Origin: JASGDC01 sp047608145
GTDB lineage: Bacteria > Actinomycetota > Actinomycetes > Actinomycetales > Micrococcaceae
Direction: 5' to 3'
Length of the DNA stretch: 64,000 bases
Assembly: GCA_047608145.1 (NCBI GenBank)
Contig: JASGDC010000034.1
Coordinates: 62,001-126,000, forward strand
Under the pieces are notes generated by a model. The model was not told where the DNA came from. It saw nothing but the letters and a program-made list of their open reading frames with translations, and made no database searches. Below are positions 1-8,440 of the stretch, one piece after another (the first letter of the stretch is position 1; each line of letters opens with the position of its first letter). The translations under genes and the position numbers were made by a program.

Positions 1-231
1 TTGGCTAATAGCACCGTTAGGACAGTTAACTGATTGGCTCTGATCATCACATAGATAAACTGCTACTTGAACTTTGTCATACCAGTAACCTTTTAACTGC
101 TCCACTTGCTTATGAAATAAGAACGAAGAACCCACAAAAAGTAGTGAGATAAAAGAAACTATAACTACAGAAATCACTAACGATAGATTCCTGCGCATAG
201 TGCGCAAAGTTTCTTTAAAGAAAAAATTCAT
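1..231 (-). CDS. ftsX: Cell division protein FtsX, N-terminal part (runs off the left edge)
   Basis: The first 77 residues can be read, from an ATG at 231 to the window edge. The start MNFFFKETLRTMRRNLSL, followed by a transmembrane helix (about residues 16-38) and an extracytoplasmic stretch with two cysteines, is the usual FtsX opening: a short basic cytoplasmic end, TM1, then the large outer loop. FtsX is the permease partner of FtsE; in actinobacteria FtsEX signals across the membrane to peptidoglycan hydrolases such as RipC. It follows ftsE by 18 bases in the same direction, the standard ftsE-ftsX order. The rest of the protein lies outside the window. Confidence 0.88.
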   Translation of the reverse strand, partial: MNFFFKETLRTMRRNLSLVISVVIVSFISLLFVGSSFLFHKQVEQLKGYWYDKVQVAVYLCDDQSQSVNCPNGAISQ

Positions 232-249
232 ACTTTTTGGTTATTCCTC

Positions 250-2304
250 TTATTGTTTCTTTCTATTCTTATTCTTTCGTATTCTTAACCGATTACGAAT
301 CGTGCGTGAATACTTCGACTTAATATTATTCTCTGTTTTAGTTGAATCTTCAACTATTTTCTCATCGTTTACTATAGGCAAAACTTCAGTCTTAACTTCA
401 GAATATGGTTCTGTTTCTTTAACTTCCGGTAAAACCTGAGTCTTAATATCATCATTAGTTACTTGCTCAAGAACTTTTGTCTTATAATCAGACTTTTCAG
501 TAGTTTCAACTGTATCCATAATCTTAGTTTCTACGCTTAACTCAGTTTTTTCTTCTTTACTAGCTGAATCTTCATTCTTAAGTAAATGTGCGTATTTTTC
601 AGTTAAACCTTCTGGCTTTCCAATGATTTCTTTTTTCTTACCTTTATTTATACTAAAGGTATTTTCTGGGAACTCTTGATGAAACTTAGCTTTCTGCTCT
701 GGTTTTTTCTTATAACTCTCCGGCAAAGTAAACCTCTTCTCAGCTGCTTCTTTTTCTATGGCTTCAGGTTTATTATCTTCTCCAATAGTAAAACGCTTCT
801 CATCTGGATTATCTTGAGCAGCTAACTTACGTTCTTTAGCTTCACCAAGAGTGAAACTACGATCCTTAGCATCTTTTGCTTCTGTTTTTTTACCTTTTAA
901 TTCTTCTGGCAGCTTGAAACTCTTACTACCATCGTCCTTACCTTCTGCATTTTTATCATCTTTGTACTTATCTGGTAACTCGAATTTCTTACCGGAAGTA
1001 GCATTAGCCTCTAAATCCTTAGTCTTTTGCTTATATTTCTCTGGTAATTCAAACTTCTTAGCTTCTTTGTCTTTCTTATCTTCAGACTTTGGTGCAGCCT
1101 TAGCTTTAGAATCGGCCTTAGTATTATCTTTGACTTCAGTTTTATCGGCTTTAACTTCAGGTAATGTTACAGTAGCTGCGGTATCGACTTGTTTATTTGT
1201 AGCAGTATTAGACTTTGCAGGAGTCTCAGCTTTATTTTCTTTAGCTTTATCATCCGTAACCTTTGAAGTAGTATTATTCGGTTCTTTCGACTTATCTAAA
1301 GCTTTAGTGTCTTGTTTAGCACTAGAATCCTTGTTAATACCTTTGACATTAGGCATAGCTTGAGTTGCTTCACTGACAGTCTCTTTTTCAGATTTCTTGA
1401 TATCAAGTGTCTTAGTAGCCAAATCTTTATCTTTAGCTGTTATTTTTTGCTTAGTAGTATCAGTGGTTTGTTGCTGCTTATTTTTCTTATCTTTATTCTT
1501 CTTAGCAGCAGACTCATCTTTGACTTTATGACGCTTACCTGCCGGTTTTGGCAACAAATTACGACCAAAAGGCCTCTTCTTTGTAGCTTCCTGTTCAAGA
1601 GCAACTTGTTTCTTAGCTTCAGCTTCAATTTCCGCAAGTTCTTGTTTAGTAGGTTCACGTTGTGCATCTTTAATAGATACAACTCGATGTTGCCACTCAT
1701 TCACAATATACTCAGCGTGTGTAGCAAAGATAATACTTACGCCACTGGCACTAATATCCTCAAATAAATCCATTACTCGGATGGAATTTTCAAGGTCCAA
1801 GTTCCCAGTAGGCTCATCTGCAACAATGACTTTAGGGCTCAGTATCATTGCTCTTGCAATCGCCAAACGTTGCTTTTCACCACCAGAAAGTTTCGCTACG
1901 ATTGTTTTTTCGTAACGCTCCATATCTAAGCTTTTTAAAATTTTCTTAATTTTTGGTTTAACAGTTTTTGCCTCTTCACCATGAGCTCGCATCACAAATT
2001 CTAAATTTTCGTATGCATTACGATCTTCAAGCAGTTTATAATCCTGGAACACTACCCCAATTTCCTTGCGGTATTCTGGAATACGCTGAGATGTCAGAGT
2101 AGATAAATCACGTCCTAGGACAGAAACTTTACCCTTTTTTGGTGCAAACTCACGCAATAGTAATTTAAGAATAGTAGATTTACCACTTCCAGAAGGTCCA
2201 ATAAGGTACACAAACTCACCCTTATCCACCTTAAAGTTTAAAAACTCAAATACTGGTTTCTTAGAACCAGGATAAGTATAAGAAACATCTTTTAAGTTAA
2301 TCAC
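250..2304 (-). CDS. ftsE: Cell division ATP-binding protein FtsE with a long repeat-rich C-terminal extension
   Basis: Residues 1-229 are a complete FtsE ABC ATPase: Walker A GPSGSGKST (36-44), Q-loop (85-90), signature LSGGEKQRLAIARA (139-152), Walker B with VADEPTGNLD (161-170) and H-loop ATH (194-196). FtsE powers FtsX during division. Ordinary FtsE proteins stop near residue 230; this one continues for about 455 residues of Lys/Glu/Asp/Thr-rich, probably disordered sequence. The tail holds about seven copies of a short unit of the type KKFELPEKYK (starting near 416, 439, 461, 482, 503, 523, 548), then a second unit of the type KTxVLPEVxE (near 608, 621, 638), and ends in a strongly basic stretch. 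The ATG overlaps the end of prfB by four bases, indicating coupled translation. The function of the tail is unknown. Confidence 0.93.
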   Translation of the reverse strand: MINLKDVSYTYPGSKKPVFEFLNFKVDKGEFVYLIGPSGSGKSTILKLLLREFAPKKGKVSVLGRDLSTLTSQRIPEYRKEIGVVFQDYKLLEDRNAYENLEFVMRAHGEEAKTVKPKIKKILKSLDMERYEKTIVAKLSGGEKQRLAIARAMILSPKVIVADEPTGNLDLENSIRVMDLFEDISASGVSIIFATHAEYIVNEWQHRVVSIKDAQREPTKQELAEIEAEAKKQVALEQEATKKRPFGRNLLPKPAGKRHKVKDESAAKKNKDKKNKQQQTTDTTKQKITAKDKDLATKTLDIKKSEKETVSEATQAMPNVKGINKDSSAKQDTKALDKSKEPNNTTSKVTDDKAKENKAETPAKSNTATNKQVDTAATVTLPEVKADKTEVKDNTKADSKAKAAPKSEDKKDKEAKKFELPEKYKQKTKDLEANATSGKKFELPDKYKDDKNAEGKDDGSKSFKLPEELKGKKTEAKDAKDRSFTLGEAKERKLAAQDNPDEKRFTIGEDNKPEAIEKEAAEKRFTLPESYKKKPEQKAKFHQEFPENTFSINKGKKKEIIGKPEGLTEKYAHLLKNEDSASKEEKTELSVETKIMDTVETTEKSDYKTKVLEQVTNDDIKTQVLPEVKETEPYSEVKTEVLPIVNDEKIVEDSTKTENNIKSKYSRTIRNRLRIRKNKNRKKQ

Positions 2305-3413
2305 TGTACTTGCTCCTGTTGTTTTCGCCAGCGAATTCCTGCATCAATAAATTGGTCCAAATCTCCATCAAATATTGCCTGAGCATTGCCAACTTCATAG
2401 TTAGTACGTAAATCCTTAACCATTTGATATGGATTTAATACATAAGACCTAATTTGATCCCCCCAACTAGCTTTAACATTACCAGCTAGTTCTTTTTGAG
2501 TCGCTTTTTCTTCTTCTTGTTTCAAGAGTAGCAGTCTCGATTGTAATACTTTCATTGCTGCAGCTTTATTTTGAATCTGAGATTTCTCATTTTGCATTGA
2601 TACGACAATGCCTGTGGGCAAATGTGTCAAACGTACTGCTGAATCTGTAGTATTTACCGATTGGCCACCAGGACCTGAAGACCGAAACACATCAACTTTA
2701 ATATCGTTATCTGGAATTTCAATGTGGTCAGTTTGTTCAATTAATGGGATAACTTCTACCGCAGCGAAAGAAGTTTCACGAGTACCTTTACCGCCAAAAG
2801 GACTAAGTCGCACCAAACGATGAGTTCCAGCTTCCATGCTTAATCGACCGTATGCGTAAGGTACTTTAACTTCAAATGTTGCAGATTTAATCCCAGCAAC
2901 TTTGGCATAAGAGGTATCTAGTACTTTAGTGGGATAATCATGCCTCTCAGCCCAGCGAAGATACATTCGCAACAACATATTGGCAAAATCAGCTGCATCG
3001 TCACCACCAACACCCGTGCGAATCGTAACTACTGCTTCACGCTCATCATACTTACCAGATAACAAAGTAACGATTTCTAGCTCTTTAAGGTCTCTATTTA
3101 GTTTCTCGAGCTCAGCTTCAGCTTCTTTCAAACTTGAAGCATCATCCTCTGCTTCGGCGAGTTCAATAAGGACTTCGACATCCTCAATCCGTGCAGCTAG
3201 CGAATCTAATTTCTTTAACTCATTTTGATAAATCGAAAGTTGAGTAGTAACTAATTGTGCATTTTCTGGGTCATCCCAAATATCAGGTGCAGAAGCTTGT
3301 TCACTTAATTCAGCAATCTTCCCTTCCAGCTTTGTAGTATTACTAACTTCAGTGATTGATGCGTAAAGAGTTTTAACGTTTTTAAGCGCTAGTGCTAAAT
3401 CAAAATTTGCCAT
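2301..3413 (-). CDS. prfB: Peptide chain release factor 2
   Basis: A 370-residue class I release factor that recognises UGA and UAA. The tripeptide SPF (204-206) marks RF2 rather than RF1, and the catalytic GGQ (249-251, in RSSGPGGQSVNTTDSAV) that triggers peptidyl-tRNA hydrolysis is intact. Length and the N-terminal coiled-coil domain are normal. The gene is one uninterrupted frame, so the programmed +1 frameshift seen in many bacterial prfB genes is absent. It lies just upstream of ftsE and overlaps it by four bases, the common actinobacterial prfB-ftsE-ftsX arrangement. Confidence 0.96.
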   Translation of the reverse strand: MANFDLALALKNVKTLYASITEVSNTTKLEGKIAELSEQASAPDIWDDPENAQLVTTQLSIYQNELKKLDSLAARIEDVEVLIELAEAEDDASSLKEAEAELEKLNRDLKELEIVTLLSGKYDEREAVVTIRTGVGGDDAADFANMLLRMYLRWAERHDYPTKVLDTSYAKVAGIKSATFEVKVPYAYGRLSMEAGTHRLVRLSPFGGKGTRETSFAAVEVIPLIEQTDHIEIPDNDIKVDVFRSSGPGGQSVNTTDSAVRLTHLPTGIVVSMQNEKSQIQNKAAAMKVLQSRLLLLKQEEEKATQKELAGNVKASWGDQIRSYVLNPYQMVKDLRTNYEVGNAQAIFDGDLDQFIDAGIRWRKQQEQVQ

Positions 3414-3454
3414 ATAGTCTATTGTAACCAGAATCTAAGATGTTAAGTAGCTAA

Positions 3455-4252
3455 TTAACGACGCAAAAAATCTACTGCATCCTCAATATCGCCATCAAAT
3501 GCTTTCTTACCCTTTTCCATCACAATTCCACGCTCACAGATTTCTTTGATCATATCCAAATCATGAGAAACTACCACTAAAGTCTTACCTGATTCTTTCA
3601 GCTCAAGAATTTTCTTCTTACACTTTGCTTGGAATGGTTCATCACCAACAGCAAGAATCTCATCAACCAAAAAAACATCTGGGTCGGTATGGATTGCAAC
3701 TGCAAAAGCTAGACGTAAGAACATACCTGATGAATAAAACTTTACTTCGGTATCAATAAATTCTTCGATCTCAGAGAAAGCAACAATATCATCAAAACAG
3801 GCATCAATTTCAGCTTCAGTCATACCTAGAATTGAACCATTTAGATAAACATTTTCACGTCCAGACAAATCTGGATGAAAACCTGCACCTACTTCAATTA
3901 GGCCCGCCACTTTACCCCGAGTGTAGATATGTCCAGCATCAGGCTGCATTACACCAGATATTAATTTTAATGTTGTAGATTTACCAGAACCGTTATAGCC
4001 AATGATGGCCATAGACTCACCTTCATAAACATCATATGAGACGCCATCAATTGCTAAGAAGGTATCTTTTAAATCTTCTTTACGTCCTTTAAATAGCCAA
4101 ACTATAGCTTCTTTAATTGAACGAGTATTGCGTAACGTAAAACGTTTATAAATATCATCTACGATAATAGATTTACGAGAGTTCTTTAAAATACGTTCTC
4201 TACGTAATCGCCGTTTCTCTTTTGTCTCTTCTTTAAGTTTTTCTTTTGCCAT
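3455..4252 (-). CDS. wzt: Galactan/polysaccharide ABC exporter, ATP-binding subunit (Wzt-like)
   Basis: A 265-residue ABC ATPase of the Wzt/TagH/RfbE group. Walker A GYNGSGKST lies at 85-93, the signature is the export-type YSSGMFLRLAFAVA rather than LSGGQ, and Walker B is VFLVDEILAVGDEPFQ, all typical of O-antigen, teichoic acid and galactan exporters. The N-terminus is very basic (about 30 residues). It lacks the C-terminal carbohydrate-binding domain of E. coli O9a Wzt and in size resembles the mycobacterial protein Rv3781. It overlaps the permease gene by one base and belongs to the galactofuranan cluster, so it most likely flips lipid-linked galactan across the membrane. Confidence 0.9.
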   Translation of the reverse strand: MAKEKLKEETKEKRRLRRERILKNSRKSIIVDDIYKRFTLRNTRSIKEAIVWLFKGRKEDLKDTFLAIDGVSYDVYEGESMAIIGYNGSGKSTTLKLISGVMQPDAGHIYTRGKVAGLIEVGAGFHPDLSGRENVYLNGSILGMTEAEIDACFDDIVAFSEIEEFIDTEVKFYSSGMFLRLAFAVAIHTDPDVFLVDEILAVGDEPFQAKCKKKILELKESGKTLVVVSHDLDMIKEICERGIVMEKGKKAFDGDIEDAVDFLRR

Positions 4253-5154
4253 TACAGTTCCTGAGCGAATTTTCCTTCAAGTTTACGGAACATAAATGCC
4301 CCAAGTGCTAAGAAAGCCAAACTAATTAATAAAGCAACGCCCGCATCATGTAATAAATGCGGTGCTAAGGCATGTGCCAATGCTGGGTCGTTAGGATTTT
4401 GGTCAATAGTAGGAAACCAAAAAGCCCAGTGGAATAATTCCACAGCTGTAGTGATTGGATTAGACATATATATTTGGAACCAGAAATTACTCAAATGCTC
4501 CTGCACCAAATCCCAAGTATAAACTACAGGTGAAAGCCACATTAAAATTGAAAGTAACAAATCTACGAAGTTTTCTACGTCACGATAAAAAACATTAAGC
4601 GCTGCAGCAATTAAGCCTAGTCCGACAGCTAGTATCGTCACAATAATAAAAGCCAGTATTGCTACTAACAACCCTTTAACGCTCGGCCGCCAGCCTGAAT
4701 ACAATGACCCAGCAAGTAACACTACTAACGCAGGAATGAAGTGTATACCTGATACCCAGGTGGAAGCGATTGGGAATAGCTCACGTGGTAGATAAATCTT
4801 ATTTACCAGAGCCCCATTACCAACTACTGAACGAGCAGCATTACCAAAAGCTTCTGAGAAATAAGTAATTAATGCGGTACCACAAAACATGTACAATGCG
4901 AAGTTTTGTACGGCTCCACCACGGTTCATGATGATACCTAAAGCTATATACTGTACGACGAAAATTACCATCGGTTTAAAATAAGACCAAAGCAATCCTA
5001 ATACCGAGTTGCGATACCGGACACTAATTTCTTTTTTAACCAATAAGCGTAGTAATTCTCTACGACGCCAAACATCTTTAAGACCTTTACCACGGCCGGG
5101 GATGCTAAAACCTTCTGGGATAGTAGGCTTTTTTGCCACCGTCTTAGTGCTCAT
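4252..5154 (-). CDS. wzm: Galactan/polysaccharide ABC exporter, permease subunit (Wzm-like)
   Basis: A 300-residue ABC-2 type permease with six predicted membrane segments. The motif VKKEISVRYRNSVLGLLWSY at about 39-58 is characteristic of Wzm/TagG/Rv3783 permeases. It pairs with the ATPase encoded directly downstream (ATG and stop overlap) and sits eight bases after glfT2. In mycobacteria and corynebacteria this permease/ATPase pair, next to GlfT1, exports the lipid-linked galactan precursor; the same role is inferred here from the neighbours. Confidence 0.9.
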   Translation of the reverse strand: MSTKTVAKKPTIPEGFSIPGRGKGLKDVWRRRELLRLLVKKEISVRYRNSVLGLLWSYFKPMVIFVVQYIALGIIMNRGGAVQNFALYMFCGTALITYFSEAFGNAARSVVGNGALVNKIYLPRELFPIASTWVSGIHFIPALVVLLAGSLYSGWRPSVKGLLVAILAFIIVTILAVGLGLIAAALNVFYRDVENFVDLLLSILMWLSPVVYTWDLVQEHLSNFWFQIYMSNPITTAVELFHWAFWFPTIDQNPNDPALAHALAPHLLHDAGVALLISLAFLALGAFMFRKLEGKFAQEL

Positions 5155-5162
5155 ATTAGTTA

Positions 5163-7157
5163 TTATTCCTCAGTAATTTTGTCGAAAGTCTTCTTCCAAG
5201 TTGCCGCAGAAGTAATCTCTGATAGTGCCTCACGATATTCTTTTCGAAGCCGTGGCCATTCTTTCAATAATTTAGCATGGGCATTTGCAGATTCAACACC
5301 AAGTTCTTGGAGCAATTCAGGATCACGGCGATACCATGATGATGCAGTACCTTCTGCGTTAGTTACTACTACAGAATCGTATTGCGCTAAACGATACCAC
5401 TTAGCATCTTGGTGCGCAATACTTGCCTCTGGACGTTCAGCAGAGCCATGCTTGAATGCACCACTTAGTTGGCGTATTAGCGCTTTACCCATTACTGGCA
5501 CAGCACGAATGCCCCAAACATGCTTGAAGTTATTTGGCTTCTTGCGTGGCTTATTTGTCTTTGCCATTGGGAAAGCTTCTGGATCAGTCTCGTAAGTCGA
5601 ATCTGAGAAGTTCTTAGCTAAACCACGTACTTCTGGTAACCGCTCTGTCAATAAGTCATGTAACTTATCTGGACCTTGTATTAAGTCTTGGTATCCCATA
5701 TTACGCACAGTTTGAGTGTAATACTGCATAGATACTAAATGTTTAATATCTTCATATTGAGTTTCGCGTACTAAACGCCCACCCATTTCGAAATCTGAAT
5801 GCAATAATGAAGTAATTACTCGGTTACGAATATGGAAATAGGCCTGCCAGTCAGTCGCATCGTCCTTGTCTGCCCATGAAATATGCCAAATTGCTGCACC
5901 CGGTAGTGATACTGTAGGATATCCTGCTTCTTTAGCACGTAAACCGTATTCCATATCATCCCACTTAATAAACACTGGTAGTGAAAGCCCAATGTCACGA
6001 ATAATTTTAGTAGGAATTAAACACATCCACCAACCGTTATAGTCTACATCGTAGCGGCGGTGTAACCATGGAGTTTCACGCAATGAAGCAGAGCTGAAGT
6101 CATGGTAATGTTCCATGATTTCGTTTGGTTTAGCTGGTAAGAAACGGTAGTGATCAATAGTCTCACCGTAAACATATAGTGATGGGCGATTATACAAGTC
6201 AAAGAAATGACCGCCGACAATAGTCGGACGACGAGAATAGTCTGCAAATGCAGTTTGACGCAAGAAACTCTCTGGTTCCAGCATAATATCGTCATCAAGC
6301 AAGATTAGGTAGTCTGCATCAGAATTTTCACTAGCTTCATACATCGCACGTGAGAAACCACCAGAACCACCGACGTTCTTCTGGTTAATCATCTTTAATT
6401 GTTTGCCCAGTTTTTCAGCTGTTTCATCAAAGCCATCTTCATCTTGGGCCTTTTGAGTACCTTGATCCACGATAATGATTTCTTTAAGCTTGCCACGGAT
6501 GTCATCGTTATCAGCAATAACCTTTGCAGTAGCTGCACAATAATCTGGACGGTTGAAAGTAGTAATACCAAGCGAATAGCTACCTTCATTACCATTATCA
6601 ATAGTCTGGTAGTGCGCTTCGACTAGTTTGAAACCTTTAGCTTTTGCTACTAGGTCAAACCAATACCAACCACCATCACCAAATGGCTTTAAGTTAAGAT
6701 CAACTACAGTAGTCTCTTGACCTTTCACTGCAAACGAATCTACGCGTTGCTGTGAACCTTTAGCATTAGAACGGTTTACTACTACCGTACCTTCACCTTC
6801 AGTCTTTACTACAAGCTGAATTTTTTCAACTGAAGTCCAACGCCTCCAGTAACTAGCAGGGAATGCGTTGAAATAAGTAGCAAATGAAACACGGTCTCCG
6901 AGAGCCACAATCATACTTCTTTTATCAAGAATTGCTTCAGTGAAAGCATCACCGCTACTCGCTGTAGCACCTGATACTAAATTTTCTGTCGCAGGACCCA
7001 TAGTAGCTGCTAGATTTGAATAACCAGCGCCTGAATCAATGTAAAGTGGAATGACATCTGTATCTTTAGCATCTGGCAAAATAATACGCTGGATTACACG
7101 CCAATTTTCTTTTTTCCCTTTAGGCTCAGAGATTGTTCCCATAATTTTTTGTGTCAT
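5163..7157 (-). CDS. glfT2: Galactofuranosyltransferase GlfT2 (galactan polymerase)
   Basis: A 664-residue GT2-family polymerase that adds galactofuranose from UDP-Galf to the growing galactan chain. The order matches the known GlfT2 structure: an N-terminal beta-sandwich (about 1-190), a GT-A domain opening with TTFNRPDYC (199-207), the metal-binding DDD at 288-290 (LILLDDDIMLEPES), the catalytic-region WDD at 399-401 and a conserved His at 425, then a helical C-terminal domain. Mycobacterial GlfT2 is about 637 residues, so the length is normal. It overlaps glf by one base, placing the UDP-Galf-forming enzyme and its user in one transcription unit. Confidence 0.94.
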   Translation of the reverse strand: MTQKIMGTISEPKGKKENWRVIQRIILPDAKDTDVIPLYIDSGAGYSNLAATMGPATENLVSGATASSGDAFTEAILDKRSMIVALGDRVSFATYFNAFPASYWRRWTSVEKIQLVVKTEGEGTVVVNRSNAKGSQQRVDSFAVKGQETTVVDLNLKPFGDGGWYWFDLVAKAKGFKLVEAHYQTIDNGNEGSYSLGITTFNRPDYCAATAKVIADNDDIRGKLKEIIIVDQGTQKAQDEDGFDETAEKLGKQLKMINQKNVGGSGGFSRAMYEASENSDADYLILLDDDIMLEPESFLRQTAFADYSRRPTIVGGHFFDLYNRPSLYVYGETIDHYRFLPAKPNEIMEHYHDFSSASLRETPWLHRRYDVDYNGWWMCLIPTKIIRDIGLSLPVFIKWDDMEYGLRAKEAGYPTVSLPGAAIWHISWADKDDATDWQAYFHIRNRVITSLLHSDFEMGGRLVRETQYEDIKHLVSMQYYTQTVRNMGYQDLIQGPDKLHDLLTERLPEVRGLAKNFSDSTYETDPEAFPMAKTNKPRKKPNNFKHVWGIRAVPVMGKALIRQLSGAFKHGSAERPEASIAHQDAKWYRLAQYDSVVVTNAEGTASSWYRRDPELLQELGVESANAHAKLLKEWPRLRKEYREALSEITSAATWKKTFDKITEE

Positions 7158-8344
7158 TAGTCGTCTACCCCACCGCTTTCCAGCTTAGCTTTACCTTCAA
7201 AATATGGTTTAAGTTTATTGTCAAACATTGATAGCGCTGCACCAATTGCCATATGCATATCTAAATATTTATATGTACCAAGTCGACCACCGAATAATAC
7301 ATCTTTTTCACCTTTAGCAAGATTACGATATGCTAATAAGCCTTTACGGTCTTGATCAGTATTTACTGGGTAGTATGGTTCATCATCTTTACCAGCAAAG
7401 CGAGAGTACTCACGCATAATTACTGTCGCATCTTTCGTGTAATCACGTTCTGGATGGAAATGACGGAATTCATGAATACGTGTATATGGCACATTAGCAT
7501 CAGCGTAGTTCATTACTGAACACCCTTGAAAGTCTTCTGTTTCAAGTACTTCTTCTTCAAGGTCGATAGTACGCCATGAAAGGTCACCTTCAGCATAATC
7601 AAAGTACCGATCTACCGCACCGGTATATACTACTGGGATTTGTCCGGTAACTTTAGACTTAGAGTATTCGTGGCTATCGTCAAAGAAATCTGTATTTAAC
7701 CTAACCTCGATATTTGGATTATCTGCCATGCGCTCTAACCATGCAGTATAACCATCAACTGGCAACCCCTCATACTTATCATTAAAGTAGCGATTGTCAT
7801 AGTTATAACGGACTGGAAGACGACTAATGATACCTGCTGGCAAGTCTTTTGGATCAGTCTGCCATTGTTTACCCGTGTATTCTTTAATAAATGCCTCATA
7901 AAGTGGACGACCAATTAATGAAATACCTTTGTCATTTAAGTTTTCTGAATCAGTACCAGCAAGTTCCGCAGCTTGTTTCTTAATAAGCGCTTTTGCTTCT
8001 TCTGGACCATAAGCTGCGTTAAAGAACTGGTTAATAGTACCAAGGTTGATAGGCATTGGATATACGATGCCTTTGTGGTTAGTATAAACTCGGTGCACAT
8101 AATTAGTGAACTCAGTAAAACGGTTTACATATTTCCAAACTCGTTCATTTGAGGTGTGAAAAAGATGTGCTCCGTAACGATGTACCTCAATACCTGTTTG
8201 CTTTTCTTTTTCACTATATGCGTTACCACCAATATGATGACGACGGTCTAAAATAACTACTTTTAATCCCAAGTCATTTGCGGCACGTTCTGCGATAGTC
8301 AAACCGAACAGCCCAGAACCCACAACCACTAAATCAGCACTCAT
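7157..8344 (-). CDS. glf: UDP-galactopyranose mutase
   Basis: A 395-residue flavoenzyme converting UDP-galactopyranose to UDP-galactofuranose, the donor for GlfT1/GlfT2. The N-terminal dinucleotide fold VVGSGLFGLTIAERA and the following DRRHHIGGNAYSE are the FAD-binding signature of Glf; the central GKQWQTDPKDLPAGI region and the C-terminal GGRLGTYKYLDMH motif are also typical. The ATG follows a purine-rich site (ggagag). Length is standard for bacterial Glf. It lies 96 bases downstream of the double glycosyltransferase gene and overlaps glfT2. Confidence 0.96.
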   Translation of the reverse strand: MSADLVVVGSGLFGLTIAERAANDLGLKVVILDRRHHIGGNAYSEKEKQTGIEVHRYGAHLFHTSNERVWKYVNRFTEFTNYVHRVYTNHKGIVYPMPINLGTINQFFNAAYGPEEAKALIKKQAAELAGTDSENLNDKGISLIGRPLYEAFIKEYTGKQWQTDPKDLPAGIISRLPVRYNYDNRYFNDKYEGLPVDGYTAWLERMADNPNIEVRLNTDFFDDSHEYSKSKVTGQIPVVYTGAVDRYFDYAEGDLSWRTIDLEEEVLETEDFQGCSVMNYADANVPYTRIHEFRHFHPERDYTKDATVIMREYSRFAGKDDEPYYPVNTDQDRKGLLAYRNLAKGEKDVLFGGRLGTYKYLDMHMAIGAALSMFDNKLKPYFEGKAKLESGGVDD

Positions 8345-8440
8345 ATGTACTCTCCACTCTAAAATATATTTATTCTATTTTAACTTACGCTCAGCAACTT
8401 CATGAAAATATCTAGCTAGGTTTATGCTGAGAAAATCTGA

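Noticed and set aside
1312..1767. Plus-strand frames opposite the FtsE tail
   Set aside because: They mirror the lysine/glutamate-rich repeat tail as Phe/Leu/Ser-rich sequence and have no independent support.
2301..3413. Possible programmed frameshift in prfB
   Set aside because: The gene is one continuous frame with no internal UGA at the usual position; the RF2 autoregulatory shift is absent.
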